From Terriglobus roseus (GTDB lineage: Bacteria; Acidobacteriota; Terriglobia; Terriglobales; Acidobacteriaceae), in NCBI RefSeq assembly GCF_900102185.1, contig NZ_LT629690.1, forward strand, positions 4,774,001 through 4,838,000: a stretch of DNA of 64,000 bases, in the 5' to 3' direction. Position 1 is the stretch's first letter. Each line of letters begins with the position of its first letter. The position numbers and the translations under genes were made by a program. Below are positions 7,836-17,206 of this stretch, one piece after another. The notes beneath the pieces are model-generated. The model did no database searches. It was not told the DNA's origin and worked only from the letters and a program-made list of their open reading frames with translations.

Positions 7836-10800
7836 ATGAATACAGCACCCGAACCCGGCGATAAGACACCCACGGAGCATGTCCGTCCGGGGGACCGCGC
7901 CCGTCTGGATGAACGCTTTGTGCGCGGTGGGGATCACTATCCGCATGAGCACGCCACTGCAGAAGATGAGCGCAAGAATGCTGCTCGGGCAGAGGGCGAG
8001 TCCGACCCGCTTGGTGGTATTGCGGGCGTCCATTTTTCAAAGCCGTTTATTCAGCGTCCGATTGCGACGTTCCTGCTCTCTTTTGCGATCATTCTTGCCG
8101 GCGCAGTGGCGTACAAAATGTTGCCGGTATCTTCGCTGCCAAACGTAGAGTTTCCGGTCATCAGTGTGGGCGCAAGTGTTCCGGGCGGTGACCCGGAGAC
8201 GATGGCGTCGTCTGTCGCGACTCCGTTGGAGCGCCAGTTCTCTCGTATCGCGGGCATCAACCAGATGACCTCGACGTCGTCACAGGGATCTGCAAACATC
8301 ACGATGCAGTTCGACCTGAACCGCGATATCAATGGTGCTGCCCGTGATGTGCAGGCCGCTATCAGCGCGGCGCGTGCACAGTTGCCGGCGAACATGCCGC
8401 AGAATCCCAGCTATCGAAAGATCAATCCTTCTGAAGCTCCGATTCTGATTCTGGCGATGACCAGCGACACGCTCACTGTGCCGCAGATTTACGACGCCGC
8501 TGACTCGATCCTGGCGCAGAAGATTGCGGCAATTCAGGGTGTGGGCCAGACCTTCGTGGGCGGTTCCGCAAAGCCTGGCGTGCGCGTCGAGGCGAATCCG
8601 AATCAGCTCACGTCGTACAACCTATCGCTGCTGCAATTGGCGGCGGCGATCCAGACGATTAATGTTCTGGAGCCGACGGGATACCTGAACGGCGATGAGA
8701 AGCGTTGGTCCGTATCCACTACAGATCAACTCTTTGGCGCCAACGCGTATCGTCCTCGCATTGTGGCAATCACTGGCGGTTCGGTTACAAATGCGACCGC
8801 CAACAATGGGTTGCAATCGAACGTTGCCAGCGCCATCAGCAGTGCCAATAGCGCGACCGTTGCAAGCACGAACGCGAACATTAATAGTGGCGCTGGCTAT
8901 GCGTCTGCTGCGGTAAGCAACTTTGCTTCGAACCAGACAGCACCCACACCTTCAAAGGGCGTTGGCATCGTACGCATTGGTGATGTGGGCGACGTGGTGG
9001 ATTCCGTCGAGAACAATCTGACATATGGTCAGTTCAACGGCAAACCAGCCATCCTGCTTACGGTATTCAAGTCTCCCGGCGCGAACGTGATTGAGACGGT
9101 GGATCGTGTACTAGCGCAACTTCCTCAGTTGCAGGCGGCGATCAATCCCGCGATTAAGCTACAGGTTTCGCTGGACCGTACGCAGACCGTGCGTGCATCG
9201 GTGAAAGACATTACGCAGACCATGATCCTGACCATCGTACTGGTGGTGTTGGTGGTCTTTGCCTTCCTGCGCGAAGTGCGTTCCACGTTGATTCCATCGG
9301 TGTCCGTGCCGCTGTCGATCCTTGGCACGTTCGGAATCATGTATCTGCTCGGATATACGCTGGACAACCTGTCATTGATGGCGCTGACCATTTCGACGGG
9401 CTTCATCGTGGACGATGCGATCGTGGTGATCGAAAACATCTCGCGTCATCTGGAAGATGGGCTTGATCCATATCACGCGGCGATGGTGGGTTCGAAGGAA
9501 ATCGGATTCACTGTGATGTCCATGAGCATTTCGCTCATTGCCGTGTTCATCCCGATTCTGTTGATGGGCGGCATTGTGGGCCGTCTCTTCCGCGAGTTTG
9601 CTGTTACGTTGTCCGTCGCGATTCTGATGTCGCTGGTGGTTTCACTGACAACGACACCGATGCTGTCCGCGAAGTTCCTTGAGCCACATAGCGAACGGAA
9701 ACACGGCAAGCTGTATCTGTGGAGCGAGAAGTTCTTCGTCTGGCTTCGCGAAGAATACGAGCGCGGATTGACATGGGTGCTGCGCCATCAGTTGCCGGTG
9801 CTGATCATCTGGCTGGTCACGTTTGGACTGAACATCTATCTGTTTGCGATTGTTCCGAAAGGCTTCTTCCCGCAGCAGGATACTGGCCGCTTGGGTGGTC
9901 GTATTCAGGGGCAGCAGGATGTGTCGTTCAGTGTGATGAAGCAGAAGATCATCGACATGGCCACCATCATGAAACAGGACCCTGACATTGAGAATGTGAT
10001 GGCGTTCGTTGGTGGCGGCGGCCCTGGCGGTGGTGCTTCAAACCAAGGCAATCTGTTTGTTTCACTGAAGAATTTGGACCAACGCAAGGACAAGGCGAAT
10101 GCAGATGACATCATCAATCGCCTTCGACCGAAACTGTCGCGCACACCGGGTGTGGTGGCTTACCTGCAGTCGCAGCAGGAGTTGAATATTGGTGGTCGCC
10201 AGTCTGCTACGCAGTACCAATACACGCTGTCTGCGGATTCTGTTGCTGACCTGAATCACTGGGCGCCGTTGATGATGGCTCAGATGATGAAGACGCCACA
10301 GCTTCGCGACGTGGCGACCGATCAGCAGGACCATGGCCTGGAAGCGAAGTTGGTCATCGATCGTGATACCGCGTCGCGACTTGGTATCAGCGCGCTGACG
10401 ATTGACCAGACACTTAACGCTGCGTTCGGTCAGCGTCAGGTTTCCACTACGTATAAACCGTTGAATCAATATCACGTGGTGATGGAAGTGGCTCCGCAAT
10501 GGCAGGCTACTCCGGAACAGTTGCGCGAGATTTTCGTGAAGACCAGTAATGGAACACAGGTTCCGCTGTCGGCCATCACGCACTTTGAAAATCAGCGTAT
10601 TCCGCTGCAGGTGAATCACCAGGGCTTGTCACCATCGGCAACGCTTTCGTTCAACCTAGCGCCGGGTGTGGCTCTGTCAGACGCTGCGCTTTCGATTGAG
10701 AACGCACGTAATGCGATTGGCATGCCTGCAAATATCAGTGGCGGATTCCAGGGAACCGCGGCTGCCTTCCAGGATTCGCTTTCCACGGTTCCTGTCCTGG

Positions 10801-11357
10801 TGCTGCTGGCGCTGACGGCGGTGTATATCGTCCTGGGCGTTCTGTATGAAAGCTTCATCCATCCGTTGACGATTCTCTCCACGCTGCCTTCTGCGGGTGT
10901 GGGCGCTGTTGTGGCTCTGTTGCTGACGCAGGTGGATATGTCGGTCATCGCAATGATCGGTATCTTGCTGTTGATCGGTATCGTGAAGAAAAACGCGATC
11001 ATGATGATCGACTTTGCGATTGTTGCCGAGCGTGAGCATGGCAAGACTGCAGAGCAAGCCATCTATGAGGCTTGCCTGCTGCGCTTCCGTCCTATCATGA
11101 TGACGACGATGGCTGCGCTGCTTGGCGGTGTTCCGCTGGCGTTCGGAGCAGGCGTTGGTTCGGAACTGCGTCGTCCTCTGGGTATCACCATCATCGGTGG
11201 ACTCATTGTGTCGCAGTGCCTGACGCTGTTCACTACCCCCGTGGTTTACCTGTACTTCGATCGCTGGCGCGAACGCGTTGAGCGCTGGGGCCGCAAGTTG
11301 ACGGGCAAGAAGGCAACGCAACCGCACGGACAGTTGGAACCAGTTGCTGGCGATTAA
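7836..11357 (+). CDS. RND multidrug efflux permease with N-terminal extension and internal insert (MdtC-like)
   Basis: Second permease of the efflux operon, 1173 residues against about 1030-1050 for typical members. The extra length is in two places. A hydrophilic, charged N-terminal extension of ~68 residues precedes FSKPFIQRPIATFLLSFAII. An Ala/Ser/Asn-rich insert of about 70 residues lies at roughly 305-375 in the first periplasmic loop. The helix 4 Asp pair is conserved (about D526-D527 in GFIVDDAIVVIENI), so proton transport should work. The ATG at 7836 follows AAGGA with good spacing, and no later Met precedes helix 1, so the extension looks real. It ends 23 bases before a strong hairpin terminator. 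It presumably pairs with the upstream permease. Confidence 0.95.
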   Translation: MNTAPEPGDKTPTEHVRPGDRARLDERFVRGGDHYPHEHATAEDERKNAARAEGESDPLGGIAGVHFSKPFIQRPIATFLLSFAIILAGAVAYKMLPVSSLPNVEFPVISVGASVPGGDPETMASSVATPLERQFSRIAGINQMTSTSSQGSANITMQFDLNRDINGAARDVQAAISAARAQLPANMPQNPSYRKINPSEAPILILAMTSDTLTVPQIYDAADSILAQKIAAIQGVGQTFVGGSAKPGVRVEANPNQLTSYNLSLLQLAAAIQTINVLEPTGYLNGDEKRWSVSTTDQLFGANAYRPRIVAITGGSVTNATANNGLQSNVASAISSANSATVASTNANINSGAGYASAAVSNFASNQTAPTPSKGVGIVRIGDVGDVVDSVENNLTYGQFNGKPAILLTVFKSPGANVIETVDRVLAQLPQLQAAINPAIKLQVSLDRTQTVRASVKDITQTMILTIVLVVLVVFAFLREVRSTLIPSVSVPLSILGTFGIMYLLGYTLDNLSLMALTISTGFIVDDAIVVIENISRHLEDGLDPYHAAMVGSKEIGFTVMSMSISLIAVFIPILLMGGIVGRLFREFAVTLSVAILMSLVVSLTTTPMLSAKFLEPHSERKHGKLYLWSEKFFVWLREEYERGLTWVLRHQLPVLIIWLVTFGLNIYLFAIVPKGFFPQQDTGRLGGRIQGQQDVSFSVMKQKIIDMATIMKQDPDIENVMAFVGGGGPGGGASNQGNLFVSLKNLDQRKDKANADDIINRLRPKLSRTPGVVAYLQSQQELNIGGRQSATQYQYTLSADSVADLNHWAPLMMAQMMKTPQLRDVATDQQDHGLEAKLVIDRDTASRLGISALTIDQTLNAAFGQRQVSTTYKPLNQYHVVMEVAPQWQATPEQLREIFVKTSNGTQVPLSAITHFENQRIPLQVNHQGLSPSATLSFNLAPGVALSDAALSIENARNAIGMPANISGGFQGTAAAFQDSLSTVPVLVLLALTAVYIVLGVLYESFIHPLTILSTLPSAGVGAVVALLLTQVDMSVIAMIGILLLIGIVKKNAIMMIDFAIVAEREHGKTAEQAIYEACLLRFRPIMMTTMAALLGGVPLAFGAGVGSELRRPLGITIIGGLIVSQCLTLFTTPVVYLYFDRWRERVERWGRKLTGKKATQPHGQLEPVAGD

Positions 11358-11379
11358 TCGTCCACTGTGACCAGAAATA

Positions 11380-11412
11380 CGAAGAGGATGCCATTCACTG
11401 GCATCCTCTTCG
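11380..11412. terminator. Bidirectional terminator between RND operon and GH18 gene
   Basis: A perfect 14-bp stem (11380-11393 with 11399-11412) has a 5-base loop. There is no clear T run on either side, but the stem is stable and sits between convergent genes. Confidence 0.75.
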
Positions 11413-11426
11413 CGTTTGCGAACAAG

Positions 11427-12719
11427 TTAGTGTTCTGAACTTACTTTGTTTGTTGGAGTGTCTTTCGACAAGGCGTGCAGCAGCTGCGCATCGTTCGTGT
11501 CGCCACTCAGTTCCCAGACCATGATGCCGCCGAGGTTGTTCTCGCGAGCGAAGGCGGTTTTTGCCTGCAGTGAGACGGCATCCTCAAAGGTGAGGAAGTT
11601 GTCGCCATCGTAGATCCAGGGAGCGTGCGACAGAGGATCACGGTAGAGATGCGCGCCTGGATTCTGCATGAGTGTGACAGCGGTGGATTGATTCAAATTG
11701 CCACGGACAGGGTCGCCTTTGCTGTTGAGCCCATAGCTTCCGCCCTGTGCGACGTTATGCCATTGATAGGCATAAAAGGGAACGCCCAACAGAAGCTGTT
11801 TCGCAGGCGCACCGGCAGCAAGGTACGCGTTGATGGTGGTGGTAACTGTCTCCGCTTTTGGATTGGCAGATGCGAGTGGTGCGTGGAATCCCGTATCGCG
11901 TGCCCAAGGGCCGTAGTAGTCGTAAGCCATAACGCCAATCTGATCTACGTTAGCGGCGACACGTTTCCAGTCAATTGGTGTGATGTGTTTTTGAGCGGCA
12001 CCGCTGGCGATGGAGAGGGTGAAACCGCGTTGCGAAGTGCCTGCACGCAGCGCCGTTGATTTCAATCGGATGGCATCCATCTGGCGGCGGAACTCTGCCA
12101 TCAGTGCGTAGAAGTCGTCTGCGTGATCTGCGTCGGGATATTCCCAGTCCACATCGATGCCGTCGAAGAGATGCGGTGCTTCCACTCCGGAAGCGATATG
12201 GCCTTCGAGGAATCGTGCGATGCAGGAATGGACAAAAGCCGCGCGGTTTTCAGGCTTCGCGGCCTCTGCAAAGAGGTCGGGTCTGCCCTCGATGGAGATC
12301 AGGATGCGCAGCTTTGGATAGCGTGCTTTCAGCAGTTGCAGTTGATGGAAGTTGCCACGCAGGGGAGCATCCGGCTGATCGGCTACGCCGTCAATGGAGT
12401 CTTCTGCTTTGAACACCATTTCCGTGTCTGCCTTGGAATCGGCAAGGGCGCACGCGTTGTTGCTGATGTTGGCTTGCGAGTAGTCCAGTTGTGTAAGCGA
12501 GCGCACGGCACCGCTGTGGATGAGATCGACCGCGATGTAACGGCGGTTGTAGATACCCCATTGCGGGAAATAGCCAACGATTTCGGTTCGCTGTGCGGGA
12601 AGTGTGTGCAGCGGCGCTTTCGTCACTGCCGGCGTCGTTGGAGACTGCGCGGCGCAGAGAGAGGCCAGCAGGCATGTCATCGCCAAGCCATTGCAGAGTG
12701 CTGTAGGGAAACGCATCAT
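11427..12719 (-). CDS. Secreted glycoside hydrolase family 18 (chitinase-like)
   Basis: Predicted to hydrolyse beta-1,4-linked N-acetylglucosamine polymers outside the cytoplasm. From the ATG at 12717-12719 the product has 430 residues with a signal peptide (FPTALCNGLAMTCLLASLCAA). The TIM-barrel catalytic motif DGIDVDWEYPD is intact, with catalytic Glu near E193. Other GH18 hallmarks are IVGYFPQWGIYNRRY at the first strand, QIGVMAYDYYGPWARDTG and the late IMVWELSGD. The open frame continues upstream to 13355, but that part is antisense to the amidase gene and lacks any signal, so I start at the Met pair before the signal peptide. Chitin is the likeliest substrate; an endo-N-acetylglucosaminidase activity is possible. 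Confidence 0.9.
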   Translation of the reverse strand: MMRFPTALCNGLAMTCLLASLCAAQSPTTPAVTKAPLHTLPAQRTEIVGYFPQWGIYNRRYIAVDLIHSGAVRSLTQLDYSQANISNNACALADSKADTEMVFKAEDSIDGVADQPDAPLRGNFHQLQLLKARYPKLRILISIEGRPDLFAEAAKPENRAAFVHSCIARFLEGHIASGVEAPHLFDGIDVDWEYPDADHADDFYALMAEFRRQMDAIRLKSTALRAGTSQRGFTLSIASGAAQKHITPIDWKRVAANVDQIGVMAYDYYGPWARDTGFHAPLASANPKAETVTTTINAYLAAGAPAKQLLLGVPFYAYQWHNVAQGGSYGLNSKGDPVRGNLNQSTAVTLMQNPGAHLYRDPLSHAPWIYDGDNFLTFEDAVSLQAKTAFARENNLGGIMVWELSGDTNDAQLLHALSKDTPTNKVSSEH

Positions 12720-12824
12720 TCTCAGGCTTAGACGCGCGTTGCGGGCGGAACGGCGCTTGTTTGTGTGTGTCGTAGATGCGAATTTGCATGTCGCTGCGCA
12801 GAGAAGCGCGGTAGAGTGAAGGGC

Positions 12825-14678
12825 ATGATGGACAGGCGAGAGTTTCTGGAGCGGTGTGGCGCCGCAGGATTGGGGCAGACGTTGTTTCCGGGGGCGTTGC
12901 TGGGATTGATGGCGCAGAGTGCCTCTGCGCAACAGGCGGCCAAGTATGAAGCGCCCAGGATTAGTGAGAACCCTGCGATCACGGTAGAGATGCTGGACGC
13001 GGCTGCAGCGATTGCTGGCATTACGCTGACGGATGAGCAGAAGAAGATGATGCTGGGCGACGTGATCACGCAGCTCAAGGGACTGCAGGCGATTCGCGAT
13101 CTCCATCTTCCAAATTCCGTTGCGCCTGCGGATGTGTTCGATCCGCGCCCGGTGGGATTTGTGATGCCGAAAGCCGGTGCCAGCGCAGAACAAGTCCATG
13201 AGAAGGCGGATGCGACGCTGCTCGCGAACAAGGAGAAGTTGGCCTTCGCTTCCATCGGGGAACTGGGCGCGTTGCTGCGTGCGAAGAAGATCAGCGCAGT
13301 AGAACTGGCGAAGTTCTACTTGGAACGCTTGCGTCGGCTCGATCCGAAGCTGCATTTACTGATCACGGCGACGGAAGAGCGCGCATTGAAACAGGCGGCT
13401 ACGTTGGATGCGGAGGCGGCAAAAGGCAAGTGGCGTGGGCCGTTGCACGGCATTCCGTGGGGCGCGAAAGACCTGCTTGCTGTGAAGGGCTATCCCACGA
13501 CGTGGGGCGCGGGCGGGTTTGAGCATCAGGTGATCGACGAAGACGCCACCGTGGTGCAGCGACTGGATGCAGCGGGTGCGGTGTTGATTGCCAAGTTAAC
13601 GTTGGGCGCGCTTGCGCAGGGCGATCTTTGGTTTGGCGGAAAGACGCGTAATCCTTGGAATCCGAAGCAGGGCTCGAGCGGGTCGTCGGCTGGGCCTGCT
13701 TCTGCTGTGGCTGCGGGATGCTGCGCGTTTGCGATTGGATCGGAGACGCAAGGATCGATCTCTTCGCCAAGTACTCGGTGCGGTACGACGGGTCATCGGC
13801 CCACGTTTGGCTTTGTACCGCGCACAGGTGCGATGGCGTTGAGCTGGAGCATGGATAAGCTGGGACCGATCTGTCACAACGTTCAGGATGCTGCGCTTGT
13901 GATGGCTGCGATTGCTGGTGCCGATGAGAAGGATCTGTCTGTTCGTTCTGATGTTCACTTCGCAGGAACACCTGCAATCAAAATGGATTCGTTACGCGTG
14001 GGCTATCTGGAGAGCGCATTCGCGGAGCCAACACCGCGTGCCGCGGAGAAGGACGAGACACCAGCACAGCGGGAACAGCGCGAACGTAACTTTGAGCGCC
14101 AGCGCTATGACAGCAAGTATGATCGCGCCACTCTAGACGCGTTGCGCGGCATGGGGATCAAGTTGATTCCGGTGAAGCTGCCTGCGCTGCCGTTTTCTTC
14201 CATCAGCAAAGTCTTGGGTGTGGAGGCTGCGGCGTCGTTCGATGAGATTACGCGGAATGGTCGCGTGAATCTGCTGACGGAGCAGTCGCCCAACGATTGG
14301 CCAAATCAGTTCCGCACCGCTCGCATGTATAGCGGCGTGGATTATGTGCAGGCAATGCGAGCGCGGTCGTTGATCATTGCGGAGTTGGCCAAGCTGTTTG
14401 CGTCGGTGGACATAATCGTTACGCCCAGTGGCGGACCACAACTGACAGCAACCAACCTGAGCGGGCATCCTGCGGTGATTGTGCCGAATGGGCTGCGTGG
14501 TCAGGATGCACCGTTGCCGCAGGACACGAGTGATGGTGGTCGTATGAATGTGGGGGGACCGGGAACACCGGTGAGCATCACGTTCCTGGGCCAGCTCTAT
14601 GACGATGCGCGGTTGCTGGCCTTTGCGCGGATGTACCAAGAGAAGACACGCTTCCACCTGGCACATCCTGCGTTGTAG
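12825..14678 (+). CDS. Tat-exported amidase (amidase signature family)
   Basis: Amide-bond hydrolase of the GatA/FAAH superfamily, about 617 residues. The protein opens with a twin-arginine signal (DRREFLERCGAAG, then a hydrophobic stretch ending in AQSASAQQA), so it should be exported folded. The Ser-cisSer-Lys triad is visible: K215 in WGAKDLL, the likely cis-Ser near S287 in GSSGSSAG, and the likely nucleophile near S311 in GSETQGSIS. About 120 residues between the signal and the first family motif (IGELGALLRAKKISAVEL) form a helical extension. The ATG at 12825 is preceded by GTGAAGG; earlier in-frame starts would hide the Tat motif. The gene is divergent from GH18 and convergent with a transporter only 3 bases away. 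The substrate is unknown. Confidence 0.92.
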   Translation: MMDRREFLERCGAAGLGQTLFPGALLGLMAQSASAQQAAKYEAPRISENPAITVEMLDAAAAIAGITLTDEQKKMMLGDVITQLKGLQAIRDLHLPNSVAPADVFDPRPVGFVMPKAGASAEQVHEKADATLLANKEKLAFASIGELGALLRAKKISAVELAKFYLERLRRLDPKLHLLITATEERALKQAATLDAEAAKGKWRGPLHGIPWGAKDLLAVKGYPTTWGAGGFEHQVIDEDATVVQRLDAAGAVLIAKLTLGALAQGDLWFGGKTRNPWNPKQGSSGSSAGPASAVAAGCCAFAIGSETQGSISSPSTRCGTTGHRPTFGFVPRTGAMALSWSMDKLGPICHNVQDAALVMAAIAGADEKDLSVRSDVHFAGTPAIKMDSLRVGYLESAFAEPTPRAAEKDETPAQREQRERNFERQRYDSKYDRATLDALRGMGIKLIPVKLPALPFSSISKVLGVEAAASFDEITRNGRVNLLTEQSPNDWPNQFRTARMYSGVDYVQAMRARSLIIAELAKLFASVDIIVTPSGGPQLTATNLSGHPAVIVPNGLRGQDAPLPQDTSDGGRMNVGGPGTPVSITFLGQLYDDARLLAFARMYQEKTRFHLAHPAL

Positions 14679-14681
14679 AGC

Positions 14682-15983
14682 CTACGGAGCCTGGACGGCT
14701 GCGGCCATGTCGCTGTGCTTTGTTTCGCGGATGGCGAGCAGGCCAATCATGGTGAGCACGGCGGAGGAGCTGAGGTAATAACCCACGTACTTCAGCCCGT
14801 AGTGTTGTGCCAGCCACAGAGCGATATACGGCGCGAGTGAAGCGCCCAGGATTCCGGCGACGCTGAACGCGAGCGAACTGCCGGTGTAACGCACGGGTGT
14901 GGGGAACAGCTCCGAGAGAACGGTGCCCAGCGGTCCATAGACAAGGCCCATTAGAGTGAGGCCCAGGATGAGCATGAGTTGTGCGCCGCCGTGCCCTGCC
15001 TGAAAGAGCGGAGCGAAGACAAAGCCGTAGGCCGCGATGGCGATGTTGATGCCGATCATGACGGGCTTGCGTCCCTTTTCTGCGAGCAGCGCCGCAGCGG
15101 GGATGGCGAGCGCGAAGAAGAGTACGCCAACCAATTGCATCTTCAGGAAGTCTGGCTTGGAGTAGCCGAGAGCTTTCGTGGCCCAGGCCAGCGTGAAGAC
15201 GATCATCAGATAGAACGCAACGAAGGCGGACAAGCTGGCGAGGATACCCGCGACCAGTACGCCGAAGTGGTTCTTCACGACAGAGAGGATCGGCACGCGC
15301 TGGGCTTCACGGCGCGCCATGGATGCGGCGAAGACGGGCGTTTCCGTAATGGTGAGTCGTACATAGAGGCCCAGAAGAACAAGAACACCGCTGGCCAGGA
15401 ACGGCAGGCGCCAGCCGTACGAGAGGAACTGCGCAGGCGTCATCCATTGAGAAAGCACAAGGAAGACGGCGCTGGAAAAGAAGAAGCCGATGGGCGCTCC
15501 AAGTTGCGGAAACATGCCGTACCAGGCGCGCTTGTTTGGAGGCGCATTTTCCGTAGCCAGCAGCACAGCGCCACCCCATTCGCCACCCAGTCCGATGCCT
15601 TGTCCAAAGCGACATAGCGCCAGCAGCAGTGAAGCGAAGACACCTGCCGTCTTATAGGTGGGCAACAGGCCAACGCCGACAGTGGACAAGCCCATCGTGG
15701 AAAGCGCCAGAACCAGCGTTGTCTTTCGCCCAATGCGATCGCCGAAGTGCCCAAAGAGCGCCGATCCGATTGGCCGGGCGATGAATGCAATCGCAAAGGT
15801 GGCCAGCGATTGCAGCGTTGCCGCTGTGGGGTCTCCCGCAGGGAAGAAAAGCTGCGGAAAGACGATAACGGCCGCTGTGGCGTAGATGTAGAAATCGAAA
15901 AACTCTACGGTGGTGCCTACGAGCGAGGCGAACAGCACCTGCGCGGGTGTATTGATGGGCTTGGTTGATCCGGCGCTTGTCAT
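14682..15983 (-). CDS. MFS transporter, metabolite:H+ symporter (MHS) family
   Basis: Inner-membrane symporter of 433 residues with twelve predicted helices. The start EFFDFYIYATAAVIVFPQLFFP and the loop GHFGDRIGRKTTL are hallmarks of the MHS group (ProP, KgtP, ShiA). Motif EWGGAVLLATENAPPNKR between helices 4 and 6 also fits. Members carry carboxylates, betaines or shikimate, and sequence alone does not choose among them. The start at 15983 leaves a short N-terminus, as in relatives. The gene ends 3 bases from the convergent amidase with no hairpin between them. The amidase could supply a carboxylate for this carrier, but that link is only positional. Confidence 0.9.
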   Translation of the reverse strand: MTSAGSTKPINTPAQVLFASLVGTTVEFFDFYIYATAAVIVFPQLFFPAGDPTAATLQSLATFAIAFIARPIGSALFGHFGDRIGRKTTLVLALSTMGLSTVGVGLLPTYKTAGVFASLLLALCRFGQGIGLGGEWGGAVLLATENAPPNKRAWYGMFPQLGAPIGFFFSSAVFLVLSQWMTPAQFLSYGWRLPFLASGVLVLLGLYVRLTITETPVFAASMARREAQRVPILSVVKNHFGVLVAGILASLSAFVAFYLMIVFTLAWATKALGYSKPDFLKMQLVGVLFFALAIPAAALLAEKGRKPVMIGINIAIAAYGFVFAPLFQAGHGGAQLMLILGLTLMGLVYGPLGTVLSELFPTPVRYTGSSLAFSVAGILGASLAPYIALWLAQHYGLKYVGYYLSSSAVLTMIGLLAIRETKHSDMAAAVQAP

Positions 15984-16037
15984 GGATGCATTCCATGATG
16001 CTTGTCAAAGTGCGCCAGATTCAAGTGTGAATGCAAT

Positions 16038-16736
16038 TTAGAGGTGCTGGAAAAGGCGCACGAGCACCGGCGCCAGCAGCGCTGTGATGAGGCCGTTGAC
16101 GCCAATGGCGATGCCTGCAAAGGCCGCTGGGATGGGGCCGAGGGGGATGACGGAAGCGGCTGCGATGGCGGCGCCTGCTGTGCCTGCGGTGAGTCCGGTG
16201 GCTGCGGGATGGTGTACGCGGAGGATGCGAAGCAGCATGGGCAGGATGATGGCGGTGATGATGCCGCCCACTACCGCGAAGATGGCAGTGAGCGATGCCG
16301 TGCCGCCGATTGCGTCCGATACCCCCATAGCGATGGGCGTGGTGAGGGACTTGGGCATCATGGAGAGTGCCAGCGTGTGGCTGCCGCCACAAAGGAGGAC
16401 GATGCCGTAGGCGCTGGTGGCTCCAGTGAGCGAACCTGCGATGAGTGCGATCAGCGTTGGAAGCAGGCCCCGGCGAAGGTGCTCTAGCGAGAGCACCATG
16501 GGAATTGCGAGTGCGACGGTGGCTGGTCCCAGCATGAAGTGCAGGATCTGCACGCTGGTGAAGTACCGCGTGTACGGGATGTGCAGCAGCTTGATCGTGA
16601 TGCCGACGAGGACAATGCCAATGAGCGTGGGATTGGCGATGGGAGAACCTGTGCGTCGCTGCAGCCACACGCCTGCGAGATAGAAGAGGATGGTCAGTGG
16701 AAGCAGGAAGAGCGGCAGGGTGAGTAGCCCGGTCAT
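16038..16736 (-). CDS. lrgB: LrgB/CidB family membrane protein
   Basis: Polytopic inner-membrane protein of 232 residues. It carries the family motifs NPTLIGIVLVG, LGPATVALAIPM and SLTTPIAMGVSDAIGG. In Firmicutes LrgAB/CidAB were described as modulators of murein hydrolase activity and cell death. In plants the fused homologue PLGG1 carries glycolate and glycerate, and bacterial pairs have been linked to pyruvate transport. Its start lies two bases after the lrgA stop, so the two are cotranscribed and probably act as one complex. No LytSR-type two-component regulator or LysR gene is adjacent, so the control is unknown. Confidence 0.9.
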   Translation of the reverse strand: MTGLLTLPLFLLPLTILFYLAGVWLQRRTGSPIANPTLIGIVLVGITIKLLHIPYTRYFTSVQILHFMLGPATVALAIPMVLSLEHLRRGLLPTLIALIAGSLTGATSAYGIVLLCGGSHTLALSMMPKSLTTPIAMGVSDAIGGTASLTAIFAVVGGIITAIILPMLLRILRVHHPAATGLTAGTAGAAIAAASVIPLGPIPAAFAGIAIGVNGLITALLAPVLVRLFQHL

Positions 16737-16738
16737 CG

Positions 16739-17128
16739 TTACTGTTCCTCACTGAGCGTGACACGTTCGCCGCGATGGAGGAGCCACTGCATGACGAGTG
16801 CGGTGACGATGATGGTGAATGCCGTCGAGACGAGCAGGGCCATTATCGTGGGGAACCATGCTGTGCGGAAGAATCCAAGGTCGGCCACGATGGCTGCGCC
16901 TGCGGGAATGAAGAGCAGACCCAGCCATCTGAGCAAGCCGTTGGACGTTTGTACCAGGGCTGCATCCGGTTCACGTTTGCGCAGGAGCAGAACGGCTGCT
17001 AGCAAAGCCATGCCAAGCACCGGGCCGGGCAGCGAGAGATGCAGCGCGCGGTGCAGCGCTTCGCCCACCAATTGCGCAGAAAGCAGAATGAGGATGGAGC
17101 GGAGCATGGCCATGTTCAACACCAGCAT
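16739..17128 (-). CDS. lrgA: LrgA/CidA family holin-like membrane protein
   Basis: Small membrane protein of 129 residues with four predicted helices. The family signature is visible in LPGPVLGMALLAAVLLL and LRWLGLLFIPAGAAIVAD. It partners the adjacent LrgB. The ATG at 17128 and a later ATG at 17113 (before AMLRSILI) are both possible; neither has a clear Shine-Dalgarno site. The gene diverges from the ABC ATPase gene with only 78 bases between them, which must hold both promoters. Confidence 0.88.
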   Translation of the reverse strand: MLVLNMAMLRSILILLSAQLVGEALHRALHLSLPGPVLGMALLAAVLLLRKREPDAALVQTSNGLLRWLGLLFIPAGAAIVADLGFFRTAWFPTIMALLVSTAFTIIVTALVMQWLLHRGERVTLSEEQ

Positions 17129-17206
17129 AGAGTCAGATATGCCGTTTGAGGATGCTTCATTCTCAAATGACGCGCCGGATGCGCGCGGTTTGGTAGCATC
17201 CGCATT

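Noticed and set aside
12720-13355. N-terminal extension of the GH18 gene by ~210 codons
   Set aside because: It lies antisense to the amidase gene, contains no signal peptide and would bury the real one; the Met pair at 12719 is a better start.
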